Shown: positions 1-10,858 of the stretch, piece by piece
How the letters are laid out: the number at the start of each line of letters is the position of its first letter
Numbering within the stretch: position 1 is the first letter of the stretch
Assembly (NCBI GenBank): GCA_000333855.2
Contig: CM007316.1
Coordinates: forward strand, 1-64,000
Direction: 5' to 3'
Length of the DNA: 64,000 nucleotides
DNA from: Endotrypanum monterogeii
Taxonomy: Eukaryota; Euglenozoa; Kinetoplastea; Trypanosomatida; Trypanosomatidae
Program-made: the position numbers and the translations under genes
Notes under the pieces: model-generated
What the model was told of the DNA's origin: nothing
Database searches by the model: none
Seen by the model: only the letters and a program-made list of their open reading frames with translations

Positions 1-2593
1 CCGACACAGGACCACACAGAGGGAGCGCCCAGCCGCGGCCACCCCCCCTCCCAAAAAAAAAAGGCGGAAAGGCACGCAAGGAACGAGCGCGGATCCTAGG
101 GGGACAACGATGCGGCCAGCCAGCACTGAGCGCACCACGGCGAGGGCAGCCCAAAAAAAAAAAAAAACGCGTTGTTTCACGTATCGTTTCCTAACCGACG
201 CATCTCAGGGAGCGGAACACCTCATCAACCCAAGCGTTGTTTTTCAATCAGTGCAGAGCGCATTGCGAGCCAACCCTTGGAGATACAGGACATGATGACG
301 CGAAATGTCTTGGAAGCATGGGCAAGCGGAGAAATACAAATACCAACAGACGAGAAACACCGCTGCAGGATAAAACAAAAGAGGATAGTAACTGAAAACA
401 AAGCAAAGTTGGATAGAAGGCAACCCGTGAAGCTAGGAAGCAGCTGGCATCAGGATGCAAGCCTGGGGCATCGGAAGTAGGGAAAAAAAGTCTGGACACC
501 TAGCATGCTTATGTGCTCTTTATAAACCACACGAGCACAAAGTGATAATGAGTAGTAGAATTTTCTCTTTCCGGTAAAAAAAACGACCACGATAGCGCCA
601 AAGAAGGCGTCCGATATGTGGCAAGTAGTTGGCAGGAAAAAAGGAGTCATATGCCACATAAAGATGCACAAGGAATCCTGGAAGCAGAAACGGTTGTGAA
701 ATATATAAATAAATAGGGGCGGAGAAAGAAATGGGAAAAAAGAACCCCGAATAAAGGGTTCGGATGCTGCTGGTAAGAGAATAAAAACAAAAATTTATGT
801 CGAAAAAATACCACGACAGTTACTTTTCATTTAAAAAAAAAGGACCTAAACCAACGCCCCTTCGAGCTGACAACCCAGCAGGTGAGCCTGCTGTCTCTCT
901 TCACCACATCCCTCTACCAATGTAGCGGAAACAATAGCTTAACGATTGGAGCGCAGTTTGCGGGTCTGCGGTTTACCGGCCGGCGCCTGGCTTTCTAGAG
1001 ATCCACTGTGAATGGCTGAGTGAGTGGGTATATGTGAAATGAGGGACGCATTAACCCCACCCTTCACTCACCACCTTCACAAACCTTTGGAGATAATTTA
1101 AAAGGTGGATGGACAGTAAGAATCCGTAACCCATACAAGTGGATTATAAAACGATATATTTTTCGACCTGTGACCATAATCTTCACCTCCAGAAACACCT
1201 GGGCACGCAGGCGGTCACCGGCCGCAGGTCACCAGCACACACCTGCCCGGACACCAAGACCGAGAGTGGTTCAAAGATCCCCAAATAAGGTATAAAGAGT
1301 GTTTACCAATACGTTTAAGCATTCCTTGTATCCTTTCCGGGTATTTTTCTCCTCATCAATCACTTCGTGTCCGAAGTTTCCACCCTAGGAACACAGGGGG
1401 ACCCGCGAGGCACCCGGATCCCTTTCCCGGAGTTAACCGGCGGCTGAGGTTCACCAGCGTCATCCCGCCGAGGACGTCGCAAGTTGTATCGAGAAAAGGA
1501 TTTCCAAGAGACAGTCTCTCAGAAGTTATTCTCGCGCACAGGAGAGATCCGACCCAAGCATCGGTCATTTTTTCCCCCCACCTGACAGAGACACAGTCAC
1601 TCACGAAAGTCACCCGACATTCTTGATTGCCTTTGCTTGAAACAAAGCCATGGAATACGATCTTTCTCAGTAGCTGGCGACGCAAAAGATCCTTGTGATC
1701 CGATGGAGGAGTGTATTCGAAGAGTCCCAAAGAATCTTGCAAACGCTATTCTCACCGAGGCCCCCCTCCCTGAGAGTGAAATACGGTCGGGCGAGAAGGG
1801 CCAGGCCATGATCCCTCCAAAACGCCTTGCAGCACACACACATTCCGACAAGCGGTTCCTGGGATCTGAAATAAAAACAAACTTTTTCTGCCTTGGAGAA
1901 GGCGCAATCCCGGGTATAATACGTCTTTTTTTTTGTTGTTGTTGAATTCGGAAAGACCCTCCGTCGTTGGCGGCCGGGGGGCGGGGGGGGCGGCTTTCGG
2001 GAGCAAGTAGGCCGCGTCCCTGGCACAAGGGAAAGAAGGGTGAAACAGCCCAGAAGCACAGGCAACGCCCCATCAGGAACTCTGTCCGGGGAGCGTGGAG
2101 GCGAGGGGTGCGCAGAATACCAACTCCCAAGAGGAAGAAACAAAACAAAGAGATGACTTTATGCCGATGTGGCGTGGAGAGTGTTATTGGCCTTTGAACC
2201 TTACGTCCTCTACCCCAGCAAAGTCGTACCTGCGCCAAACGCCAACATGACGCGATTTCTACGATGGGCCCCCGTCTCACAGACGCGAGCAGTTGGATCG
2301 CAGGATGCTTCCGATAAAAATGGTGAACATTGGAATTGTCAAAATCCGCTTGTCTCTGTAGATGCGATCACCCACACCTACTGACCATGATAGCCTACAG
2401 CTGGAAAAACAAAAAAAAAAAGAAACCTTTTGGGGACAGCGAACATGCACTTCCAGAAAGGCAAAATGACCAGCATAAAAGAAGATAGTGAAGTCTTCAG
2501 GAAAGATCGAACGGTGAGAGGTAGAGAATGCATAAAGGCGAAGGAAAGTATGGCAAAGGTGAATTCAGGAACAGGTTAAATGATGTCACGCTT
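1..2593. other. gene-poor left flank
   Basis: I see no convincing gene here. The stretch has many A-runs and a G/C-rich patch near 1960-2000. A perfect stem-loop lies at 876-893 (CAGCAGG, loop TGAG, CCTGCTG). Around 1600-2280 all three minus-strand frames stay open for long distances, which reflects composition rather than coding. It could be the end of the polycistronic unit, but no terminator signal is recognisable. Confidence 0.5.
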
Positions 2594-2839
2594 TCAGTTA
2601 CCTGGGTTTTCCGATCTGAGTGGGTGAAACATGCTGAGATTTGACTCCTCTGTTCTCAACAAATTTTCTACGAGTCTCGTTATTGTTCTCTTCGCCCAAG
2701 GCGAAGCTTCCAAGGGAGTGATATGGGAAATGGAAAAAGGCAGCGCAGCTACAGCAGTTAATTTCTTGTCGTTTTTTTTTGGTTTGTAATGCCCAACGTC
2801 ATCGAAGATCGTAAACAAGGGTGGATGACTAAAAGTCAT
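2594..2839 (-). CDS. doubtful small ORF, 81 codons
   Basis: A short frame of 81 residues begins MTFSHPPLF and ends SENPGN. It starts four bases after a strong trans-splice acceptor-like site (AG at 2844-2845 preceded by a T/C tract to about 2861). No domain, signal peptide or membrane span is recognisable. It lies only about 60 bases below the stop of the next gene upstream, which leaves little room for that gene's 3' UTR and poly(A) site. The acceptor may therefore serve another transcript, or the frame may be chance. Confidence 0.25.
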   Translation of the reverse strand: MTFSHPPLFTIFDDVGHYKPKKNDKKLTAVAALPFSISHITPLEASPWAKRTITRLVENLLRTEESNLSMFHPLRSENPGN

Positions 2840-2843
2840 TGTG

Positions 2844-2861
2844 CTAGGAAAAAGAAAATCC
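2844..2861 (-). promoter_or_regulatory. candidate trans-splice acceptor
   Basis: On the minus strand a run of T and C ends in CCTAG, four bases before an ATG. This is the usual shape of a spliced-leader acceptor. No transcript evidence is available. Confidence 0.4.
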
Positions 2862-2900
2862 AATTACAACTCCTACCTACGCCTCAAACTTGAGGAAAAT

Positions 2901-3305
2901 CTAGTAGTTGAAGATAATAGATTCAATGGGCTTTCCGCTGCTCTTGCAAGACACAACATCCTCGCGGTAGGTGTCTAAATGCCTCCTTTCCAGAAGGCGG
3001 TTAGCACTCGGATTCTCAAAGTCGAACTCGTTTGCGATGATTGCTGGTGGATGATTCACAAGGTGACAGAGGTGGGTTTGGTAAGATTTGTTGCGATTCA
3101 GCACGTGTACACGATAAAGCGAGAAGGCAAGCACAAACAGCAGCAAGCAATCACCTACTACAATAAATTGGCGTGTCTCATCAGCGATGCTCTCGCGCCG
3201 GCTGAGTCGGTAATACCAGTCCTTCGTGAGGGGGAGCTTGGAGGGCCAAGGCCAGTTCCCGTACGTGGGACTAGCGATACGACGCACTGTTGTGGAACGG
3301 AACAT
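2901..3305 (-). CDS. small single-span membrane protein, probably mitochondrial (134 aa)
   Basis: I do not recognise the family. The protein begins MFRSTTVRRIASPTYG, a basic, Ser/Thr-containing N terminus typical of a mitochondrial presequence. An aromatic segment with W and Y follows. One hydrophobic span lies at about residues 49-64 (FIVVGDCLLLFVLAFS), and the tail is polar. The open frame continues upstream to 3485, but that part is low-grade, and the ATG at 3305 gives a plausible presequence. A possible acceptor AG lies a few tens of bases upstream. The length and shape resemble the small lineage-specific subunits of trypanosomatid respiratory complexes; that comparison is inference. The gene is short, and its reality rests on protein-like composition only. 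Confidence 0.5.
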   Translation of the reverse strand: MFRSTTVRRIASPTYGNWPWPSKLPLTKDWYYRLSRRESIADETRQFIVVGDCLLLFVLAFSLYRVHVLNRNKSYQTHLCHLVNHPPAIIANEFDFENPSANRLLERRHLDTYREDVVSCKSSGKPIESIIFNY

Positions 3306-4294
3306 TTCTTGGTGTCTATCTGACTGTGTGGAAGCGTTTTTTCTTTCGCCGCACGCTGTTGGATGAGCAAGATTGGCAGCACTATGGGAAGAAGAAACCC
3401 GTGACAAACCGAGCTTCGATGAAAGGAGTAGTACGTGCAGCCGCCACAAGTTTTGCTGAACCTTTGACTTGATGCCAGAAGCCACGAAGCAGCAGTAGAG
3501 GACAAAAGAGGGTAACGGGGAAAGTGGCGAATGTTGAAGTGATGCAAGCGTTCTAGGGACAGCGTTGCAAAAGCATCTCAGGAAACGAAAACGAGGGGGG
3601 AAAAAAGGTAGATTTTACTTCTTTCAACGGTAAGACAAAACAGAATTACTGTGCACACCAGACGCGGACAGTAGTAGCGTGAGACTGAAGGAGAGGTGCC
3701 TGTTGTAGCGGAAATGTGTCGATTTCGAAATCGACCCTTCCCGGTTGCTCTCCTCAAACGGGAAGAGGATTGAGGCACCTCGGTACGCGAGCGTCTTAAA
3801 AGCACAATAATTATTTGGAAGCATGAGCCATAGAAGCCAATAAGCAAAGGGTACACTGAACTTTTTCCTTTCTAGAAAAAAAAAAAATTCGTGTTTCCTT
3901 TTGTTTCTTCGACTGTGATTCACAGAATAGTGCGGCAGTAAATTCATGAACATGCCTACATGCAACCAAGAGCTCGTACGCACCAAAACGAACGACGCGA
4001 TAACACGTATCAAGTACTTCACGACACGAGCTCGCTGCTAACATCCTCTTAAACGATGGTATGTGATGGAGCTTGTGATTATCGAAAGAAGAAAAAAACG
4101 CCCAATTCTTTCTATTCAAAACAACATTGTGTAACCCATATATATACATATATATGTATATATATGTAGACATTTTCATATATGTATATATCAACTAATT
4201 GACACAGAAGGTTATGTTACACATTGCAATCTGCAACATGGTAGATCATTGTTAGTCTGTGTATGTGTGCGTTCGTCTTTAAAGGCGGGGAAAG
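3306..4294. repeat. intergenic region with TA-rich microsatellite
   Basis: There is no convincing gene. A broken TA/TATG microsatellite spans about 4138-4191, and A-runs occur near 3880. The region should contain the 3' UTR of the Bfr1-like gene to its right. Confidence 0.6.
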
Positions 4295-5791
4295 TCATTC
4301 GGCAATGTCTTTCTTGGCATCATCCACCACCACTCCTTGTGCATCCGCAGGGGCGAGCTCAGAAGGCACCTCATCGTCGTTGACGGTATTTTCCTCATCA
4401 TCCTCTTCATCTTCGCCGCTGGAGAGAACCAACTCGCCTGTCTGGATATGTGACTCATACTTTTTCTTGGCACTCTCAATTTCGGAAATAGTGCTGTCAA
4501 TCGCCACACGCGACCGCGTCGGTTCAATCTCGATAATACGGAAAAGTCGTATTTTTTCGTCCGTGTGGTGTAGAGGGCGTTCCTTCTGATCGCTTAATGT
4601 TGTGCCCGCCTTTGCTTGAGGGATCTTCTCCTTTTGTTTCTTTTGTTGCTTCGGTAGTTTTGTGGTGGATTTATAGGGAGTCTTGTTGTCTGCCCATTTG
4701 CTGTCGTTCAACACCACGCAGCCAGCGGGGGCTGTCTGAGAGGGGTCAAAGTGCGCGGCTGCCTCACGCTTTTTTCGCTCTTGTTCCTCCTGTTCCAGCA
4801 TCACTTTCTTCTGCTTCAGGTATTGAATGAGGGTAGCACAGGCACTTATTTCGGTGACGTAAGGGTTCTGACGCTTTGCGGCACGTTCTCGCTTCGCAGC
4901 GATCTTGTGTGCATTGCGGATCTCTTCGTACTCCTTACGGCGCTGTTCACGGCGTTGCTCCAGCTGCGCATAGTACTTAGTGCGAGCTTCTCTGCTCCAA
5001 GCATGCCATTCCGAAGAAAGCCTATCGCGCTCAGCTCGGAGGCTTTCAACAGTCTGACTAATCTCCGCTATGCGGACCCTCAACGCATCGCACTTCTTGT
5101 ATACTTCAGCCCTATGCGCACCGTCTTCCTGCGCCTCCTTATGCTTGGCATTTTTCTGTTTCAGCTTCTCCTCGTATTCCCCGTTAAGAATACCGATCTT
5201 TTCGCAGATTGCAAGGTACTCTTGCTGTAGAATAACTTCCTCTTCCGTGATCTCCTTGATCGCCTCCGTCAGTGGCTGAAGCTTTTGCAGGTGCATTTTG
5301 GCTTCCTCAAGCTTCTGGAGATGTTGTTGATTGCGCCTCTCGGCTACAAGGCCACCGCCGCTCGTCTCCATTTTCCGCATCATATGGTCGATTGCCTCGT
5401 CGATCTCCTTGAGTGTTGTAAAACCGCCAACCTCTGCCTGAACGCTGCGCAGTTTCTCAGTGACCTCGGTGCGAGATTTGCGCAACTTCGCGATTTTAGC
5501 GTTCTGAACCGCACGGAGCTCTCGCTGGACCTTCCGACAGGCATCGATTTCATTCAACTCCTCGCCGAATGCGTTTCGCTCTGCGATGCATTTTTGCCTT
5601 TCCGGGTCGTTTTGGACGGTACTCTGTAACTGCTTGAGTTCGTCAAGCAGTGCGCGGCGCTGCTCCACCAGCCCCGAAATCTTCGCACTATACTCTGAAA
5701 GTTTGGGCTTCTCAAGAGCTCCCGGCATACTTAACCATGGAGCCTTGTTTCCCGGGGGCCGGGCAACAGTAGTTGCACCTTCCACAGACAT
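4295..5791 (-). CDS. Bfr1-like coiled-coil protein (nuclear segregation protein family), 498 aa
   Basis: The protein is almost wholly charged alpha-helix. From about residue 20 to 350 it shows long runs of E, K, R, Q and L in heptad-like spacing. The order (leader, central coiled coil, then a basic K/Q-rich segment and an acidic tail with GEDEEDDEE) matches the Bfr1/nuclear-segregation family. Yeast Bfr1 associates with polysomes and mRNPs and affects ploidy and secretion; the function here is inferred from the family. The longest frame reaches 5980, but I start at the ATG at 5791 (MSVEGATT). A strong pyrimidine tract ending in CAG lies two bases upstream, so the upstream extension is probably not translated. 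Coiled-coil composition makes fine family assignment uncertain. Confidence 0.7.
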   Translation of the reverse strand: MSVEGATTVARPPGNKAPWLSMPGALEKPKLSEYSAKISGLVEQRRALLDELKQLQSTVQNDPERQKCIAERNAFGEELNEIDACRKVQRELRAVQNAKIAKLRKSRTEVTEKLRSVQAEVGGFTTLKEIDEAIDHMMRKMETSGGGLVAERRNQQHLQKLEEAKMHLQKLQPLTEAIKEITEEEVILQQEYLAICEKIGILNGEYEEKLKQKNAKHKEAQEDGAHRAEVYKKCDALRVRIAEISQTVESLRAERDRLSSEWHAWSREARTKYYAQLEQRREQRRKEYEEIRNAHKIAAKRERAAKRQNPYVTEISACATLIQYLKQKKVMLEQEEQERKKREAAAHFDPSQTAPAGCVVLNDSKWADNKTPYKSTTKLPKQQKKQKEKIPQAKAGTTLSDQKERPLHHTDEKIRLFRIIEIEPTRSRVAIDSTISEIESAKKKYESHIQTGELVLSSGEDEEDDEENTVNDDEVPSELAPADAQGVVVDDAKKDIAE

Positions 5792-5793
5792 GA

Positions 5794-5821
5794 CTGTCGA
5801 AAAAGAAAAAAAAAGTAAAAC
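5794..5821 (-). promoter_or_regulatory. candidate trans-splice acceptor of the Bfr1-like gene
   Basis: A long minus-strand T/C tract ends in CAG, with AG at 5794-5795, leaving a two-base genomic 5' UTR before the ATG. This decides the start at 5791 over the longer frame. Confidence 0.65.
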
Positions 5822-8800
5822 GTACCTTGTTGCCAAAATAGCGTCCTGCGTGTCCGCTATGGGCCGTAGACGTGAGTAAAAAAGACAAAGTCGCCGTTGG
5901 CAAGAAGACAAAGGAACCGATAATGAGCGTTGGACAGTCGAAGCTTCTTTGCTCACAGGTGTTCCAGAGCAAGTATGCAAACTTGAAAGAGGTGTTGATA
6001 ATGAAGAGGGAGAAGAAAGTTAGCATCAGCCGAGAGGTAAAAATATGTCTGCAATGGAGGTGGAAGCGAACACTGCTGCGATTTCGAGTCACTCCGGCTC
6101 TGTGTTCGCGGAATGTCGAATGAGCAGAAAAAACCCTTGAGCGAGGTCTTTAGATATTTAGGGGGGGGGGCACGTGTTGTTATTTGTACACAGGTGAGGA
6201 GCGCTGGTTGCCATAAAAAAGGGGTTCATCTCTCTGCCCGCATCCCCAGCACAGCCAATCTACGACATGCTAAACTCAGGGTGTAATGTGGTTGTTTCTG
6301 TACTAAATAATCGCAGGGAAAATCCTAAAACACTGAAAAAAGGAAAAGAAAAAATAAGTGTGGGGAAGAGAAGCGACCGACCCGCTAGGGTAACCAGTAG
6401 GTTTCTATGCAAGAACATCTTGTGAGCGTCATCAGGTGAGCTTTGCACAACATTTATAAGCGGCATCACCGCACTCTCAGATGGCGACGATGTTACAGCA
6501 AACTTGCACAGACACAACCTAGGGTGGAAAAAAGGGGAATGAGACGGCAACAACATTGGGAACAAGTTGAAGAGGACAAATCTGCCCACAGGTGCTATCC
6601 CACTGTTAATGAAACTGAAAAACATGAAGGAAAAATCAAAAAAAAAATACAGCGCGATACGCAAAAAATGAATCCGAAACCCTCTGTTGACGGCACAAAC
6701 CAAAAAAGAAGGCCGTAGCAGCATGTTTCCAGTCGCATGACAGGGAGGACGGACTTGGGAAAAGCATTCATTATTATTATTATAGAGGTCAAGGAGTAAA
6801 TGAAGTCAAGTCAAGATGACCATGACAAAAAATTGCAGTCGGAAAACGGGGGAAACAGACTGTGTCACGGAAACAAACAAGAATAAAACTGAGTCGAGAA
6901 GCAGCTTAGCATGGCCTTCGAAAAATTCGATTTCTTGCACACTCCCTAACATCTGCACAGTACATATTTTCAGAGTCAGTTGGTAGGGGAGGGGGTCTCA
7001 GTTATCTCCCCGACGCGATTATGTGAAAAAGAAACACACACACAAAGCAAGCTATCTCAGACTCACGATAAGCACCACTCCCCAAAACAGGGTTCCGGAG
7101 GTGGAGAGCGGAGCGCGTCCGCGGGTATAGTAATAGCTAGGCAGTTGCCCCTTCAGCTTTATCGTCACAAAGCGCTGAGATGTAAACAAAAAACATTTCA
7201 ACATTTGACCAACGCTGTTTTTTTTTTTTTTTGAAGGAAGAAAAAAATATAAATAATGTTATAGCCGCTTATCAAGGGAGAATGCACAATGCCGTTAAAT
7301 ATCAGAGTCTGTATATTAAGTACGGAGTGCCTGGCGCTTCGAACAAGCGAGGATGTGTTTTACAGAAATCACAATTGCGCGAACTTGATAACAAACTAAG
7401 GATCAATAAAAAAGTGTGTAAGAACAGTAGATGTGTTTGTGGACGACATTCAGCAGGGGGAACCTCATGGAACGAACCAAAGGGTAATGGAAAAACAGCT
7501 GTGGGTAGTGTGTGACACGGTCAAGAGAAAAAATCGAAAAAGAAAAAAGACATCAGCGCTCAGTATCGACGGCTTAACTGCACCCTAATGAGAAAACTGA
7601 AGGGTTAAAACATGAAAGCCCAATTCGCACTGCAGGGTCACAGCGATGGGAAACAACCCGAGTGGAGGGAGAGGAAAAAACAAGAGAGAATGAAATGATA
7701 TGAATTCACAACTCACCTCATGTATTTCTTTTTCTCCGAAGAGTGCATACTACTTTTACTGAGTAACAATAGAGGAGACAGTAGCCCACCGATATATTGG
7801 CCTGCTTCCATCCAGCCACAGAATCAATCCCACTGAAAGAAAGCCAATAGTACAGAGGAGTCTCTGATTCTTTCTGTGGAAGAATTCTCAGTCGCTTCCT
7901 CTTCAGTTACTCGTCAGCCACGGAGCTGCAAGTTACACGCAAAAGAATACAGGAGAAAAACTGCAAGTGCTTCTGGGTAACTCTGTGTGTGTTGGTGTGT
8001 GTCTTCGATAAACACATACACTACATATATATATATATATATGGCAACAGCACACGATTTCATTTTTTCTCTAAAAAGTCTCTTCCCTCAACGTTTTCGC
8101 TCGTGGAAGATCTCTCTATAGGAGCTCGCACCAGCGCTCGTGCAAAAAAAAAAAATGCTTGTGGAGATGAAATTGGTTTCGAAGCGTATTTAGTTGTACA
8201 AACCCACGTGCTAGAAAAAAAGTGGATGCACCTTGTACCTTGGAATGCGTGTCCCTCTCCTATAGAACAGCGGTAGAGGACCCGACGGTGAAAACAGATT
8301 CATTCCAGAGCTTCTGAAACGAGGATAACAACAAAGCTGTTAGGGAGTAAAAAAAATAGCCGTGCAATATGTGCTTTTTTAGTGAGGGCGAGCGCTTACA
8401 GCTACATCTCATCCGTTGATTAAACCACCGGATGAACAACCGAAAAAAAAAAATCATGTCAGGTGAAAGAGAACAGAACCTATGAACTTGGTAAAAGAAC
8501 GAAATTCGCGACAGCGCCGCTCTGCCGCTTCATTATCCTCTCAGCTGTGATATAGGCATATGGGTGGATGTTGGGAGAAGCTAAGGTACTTGTACAAAAA
8601 TGCCACAATTTTCTTATTCCTTCGTGTGCATTGGGACATCTCTGAACCAGTCTTCTGATATTTACGAGTGATATGGGCAGCAGAGCCGGACCGGGATATT
8701 CTCCTATCAAAAGCCTATAGTGTGAGCATACCAGAAGAGAAAGAGGGAGGAAAAAAAAAGAAGCGCCAAGTTTTGGAAACACTCGCAGGTTCGTGAGGGG

Positions 8801-8890
8801 GTCATAGCTGTTGCCCAACTACGACGAGAAAAACGTCACATAACTCTCGTTTTTTGGGTGTGGTCTCTTTTTTTTCAGTCATCCTCTCGG

Positions 8891-8921
8891 GTGGGGTGGG
8901 GTGGGGTGGGGTGGGGGGGGG
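8891..8921 (+). repeat. (GTGGG)n tract, potential G-quadruplex
   Basis: Four to five copies of GTGGG run into an eight-G tract. Four or more G-runs with one-base loops fit the G-quadruplex pattern on the plus strand, which is the template strand for the surrounding genes. Confidence 0.8.
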
Positions 8922-9755
8922 AAGATCCAGCGGTATCTTCCTTCATGGGCGAACATGGAAATGGTAAAATTGCCCATTAGGTAAACAGCCACAGATTCAT
9001 GACACGGGTGATGCACTGCGGACCCTAACGAGTTTAAAAATCCCTGTGGTTTTTTGCCGGAAAATGTTTAGGTGACTTTCCTTGCAAGGTGTCATGCCTG
9101 TTTCCGACATCACGTACAGTGCACAGCGCGCCAGCACGTCGATGCATGAAATTATGTTTCCAATGTCGCCGCAGACTTGTAAGTTTGCATGTATATGTTT
9201 GTTTTTGAAAGCCGGTAGCACAATCCGGCCTCGATTTTCCTTTCCCTTACCCACTTGCCACCAAATAACCGAAACAAAGTTACCCACGATGAGAAGGCAA
9301 GACATACCTCCAACGTTGAACAAAACACAACACACAGCCACACCACACAAGAAACTCCAGCTATCTCTAGCCATTTATATCTCCCCACCCCAATCCTTCT
9401 CCCCTCTCCCTTTCTTCCTCAACAAAAGGGGAAAACCGACAAAAGGACACAGGGGAGTAAAAGAAAAATCAAGGCGACTGCACGAAATAAAACTCAAAGA
9501 GTTTTGGTATCACGGTGCACTTTGCACGTCGATGCCGTCGACTCAGCAGCAACTACTGAAGGAAAATGAGGAAGAGCATCAAGCCACGTGAAGTTCCCGT
9601 GCCTTGGTGCGCTCCCCTTGACTTTATCAATTGTGAAGACGCCTGTCGATGTTGTTTCACAGAGCGAGTGGATACAGTGCCGACCAACATGCCAGACAAT
9701 ACATACAAGGTACGGGTATTTTACGCCAGGACTCGTTTTGTAAAGGTGTTCTGCA

Positions 9756-10799
9756 CTATTGCTGGAAGTCTTTCAGGGGTAAGGTGATCCACGGCTCTGT
9801 GAAGTCCGCACCCTCCCGAAGCACAAATACTTCAGATTTTGCGTTTGTAACAACGACCATCTCACCGGAGGGAGCCCATGAAACCCTCCATACGGGCTCA
9901 TCAAACTCAATGATACTCCGCTCCCATTCTGTGGCCTGCGAGACACCCCCGCTAATTTCCGCACAGAGCTGGACCCAGGGCTTGCGATGCATGACGACTG
10001 TCTTATCCTGTCCACAGGAAGCAAGTATGACAAAGCGGGAGGCCGAAGATGTCGGGCAAAACGCGACATCACGAACCCAATCAGCGTGCGCTTCAATTAC
10101 CTGATGCAACTCAAACGCCAAACCGCGCTCTGGAGAGCTCGAGGACACCCACAACCGCACATGACCGTCGCAGCCGCAGGATGCAACCACTGTGTGTCCC
10201 GCCATATCCGATTTGAAGGGAGCAAATGTTACGCCGGTCGCACCCATGGCATGTGCAATTTGGTTGCTGTTGTTGCTCAGTTTAATGCTGGGTTGCCAGC
10301 AGCCCTCGCGGTATGTAGTAACGGCAACAGTACCGTCGCTGCTCGCGGTGGCGACAATTGGGCCGTATTCCTCTGGCGCCCACTGCACCGCGTTTACGCT
10401 CCCCTGATGAATATCAATGACATGCACAGGAGTCCACTTGGGTGCCGCCTGGCGGATTTCTTTCCAGATGATTGCTTTCTGATCGTAGGAGGCGGAGGCA
10501 AGGAGGTTTCCAAAACGTGGGTGCGCCCAGCTGACCATCCAAACAGGGCCCTCGTGACCAATGAGAGTCGCCACGCGGCTGAGCGGAGCACCTGGCCTGA
10601 CGACATGAATACCGATCGTTCTATCGGAGCTGGCAGTGGCCAATTGCAAGCCGTAGTAATCGAACTGCGTGTCGTGGATGACATCGGTGTGCTCCTGCGC
10701 AGGTGCCACCGGCACTGAAGCCGGCGCAGCAACACCATTTGCTGCAGGGGGCGCCATGCCGGGCGTCCGAGATGGCTGAGGAAAGGACTGGGCACGCAT
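9756..10799 (-). CDS. SEC13: Sec13, COPII coat and nuclear pore WD-repeat protein (347 aa)
   Basis: Sec13 forms the outer COPII cage with Sec31 at ER exit sites and also sits in the nuclear pore Y-complex. After an N-terminal extension of about 35 residues rich in P and A, the protein begins the classic Sec13 pattern HTDVIHDTQFDYYG, LATASSDRTI. Six WD-type blades follow, including GHEGPVWMVSWAHP, LLASASYDQKAIIW, GSVNAVQWAP and HADWVRDVAFCP. It ends shortly after WRVSWAPSGE. The longest frame starts four codons earlier at a GTG. I start at the ATG at 10799 (MRAQSF), with a strong acceptor 41 bases upstream. The N-terminal extension is longer than in yeast Sec13. Confidence 0.95.
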   Translation of the reverse strand: MRAQSFPQPSRTPGMAPPAANGVAAPASVPVAPAQEHTDVIHDTQFDYYGLQLATASSDRTIGIHVVRPGAPLSRVATLIGHEGPVWMVSWAHPRFGNLLASASYDQKAIIWKEIRQAAPKWTPVHVIDIHQGSVNAVQWAPEEYGPIVATASSDGTVAVTTYREGCWQPSIKLSNNSNQIAHAMGATGVTFAPFKSDMAGHTVVASCGCDGHVRLWVSSSSPERGLAFELHQVIEAHADWVRDVAFCPTSSASRFVILASCGQDKTVVMHRKPWVQLCAEISGGVSQATEWERSIIEFDEPVWRVSWAPSGEMVVVTNAKSEVFVLREGADFTEPWITLPLKDFQQ

Positions 10800-10840
10800 A
10801 TTACGCGGCACTGGAGTCGCTTTACACCTTGCGTACCGAC

Positions 10841-10858
10841 CTAGAGAGAAAAAGACAG
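10841..10858 (-). promoter_or_regulatory. candidate trans-splice acceptor of SEC13
   Basis: The minus strand reads as a T/C tract ending in CTCTAG, with AG at 10841-10842. This gives a 5' UTR of about 41 bases before the ATG at 10799. Confidence 0.65.

Larger units (their letters stand above)
5792..9755. other. 4 kb intergenic region
   Basis: I see no supportable gene. The region contains many A-runs, a T-run near 7220, a TA microsatellite at about 8024-8042 and a G-rich pentamer repeat at 8891-8921. Open frames such as the one at 8997-9374 have no recognisable domain and no acceptor. Part of it must be the Sec13 3' UTR. Confidence 0.5.

Noticed and set aside
1..900. Possible telomere or subtelomeric repeat at the left end
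   Set aside because: No TTAGGG-type array and no repeated unit is visible.
8997..9374. 125-codon hydrophobic minus frame
   Set aside because: There is no acceptor (the upstream is purine-rich), no domain, and the frame is fully within the long Sec13-Bfr1 gap of low-complexity DNA.
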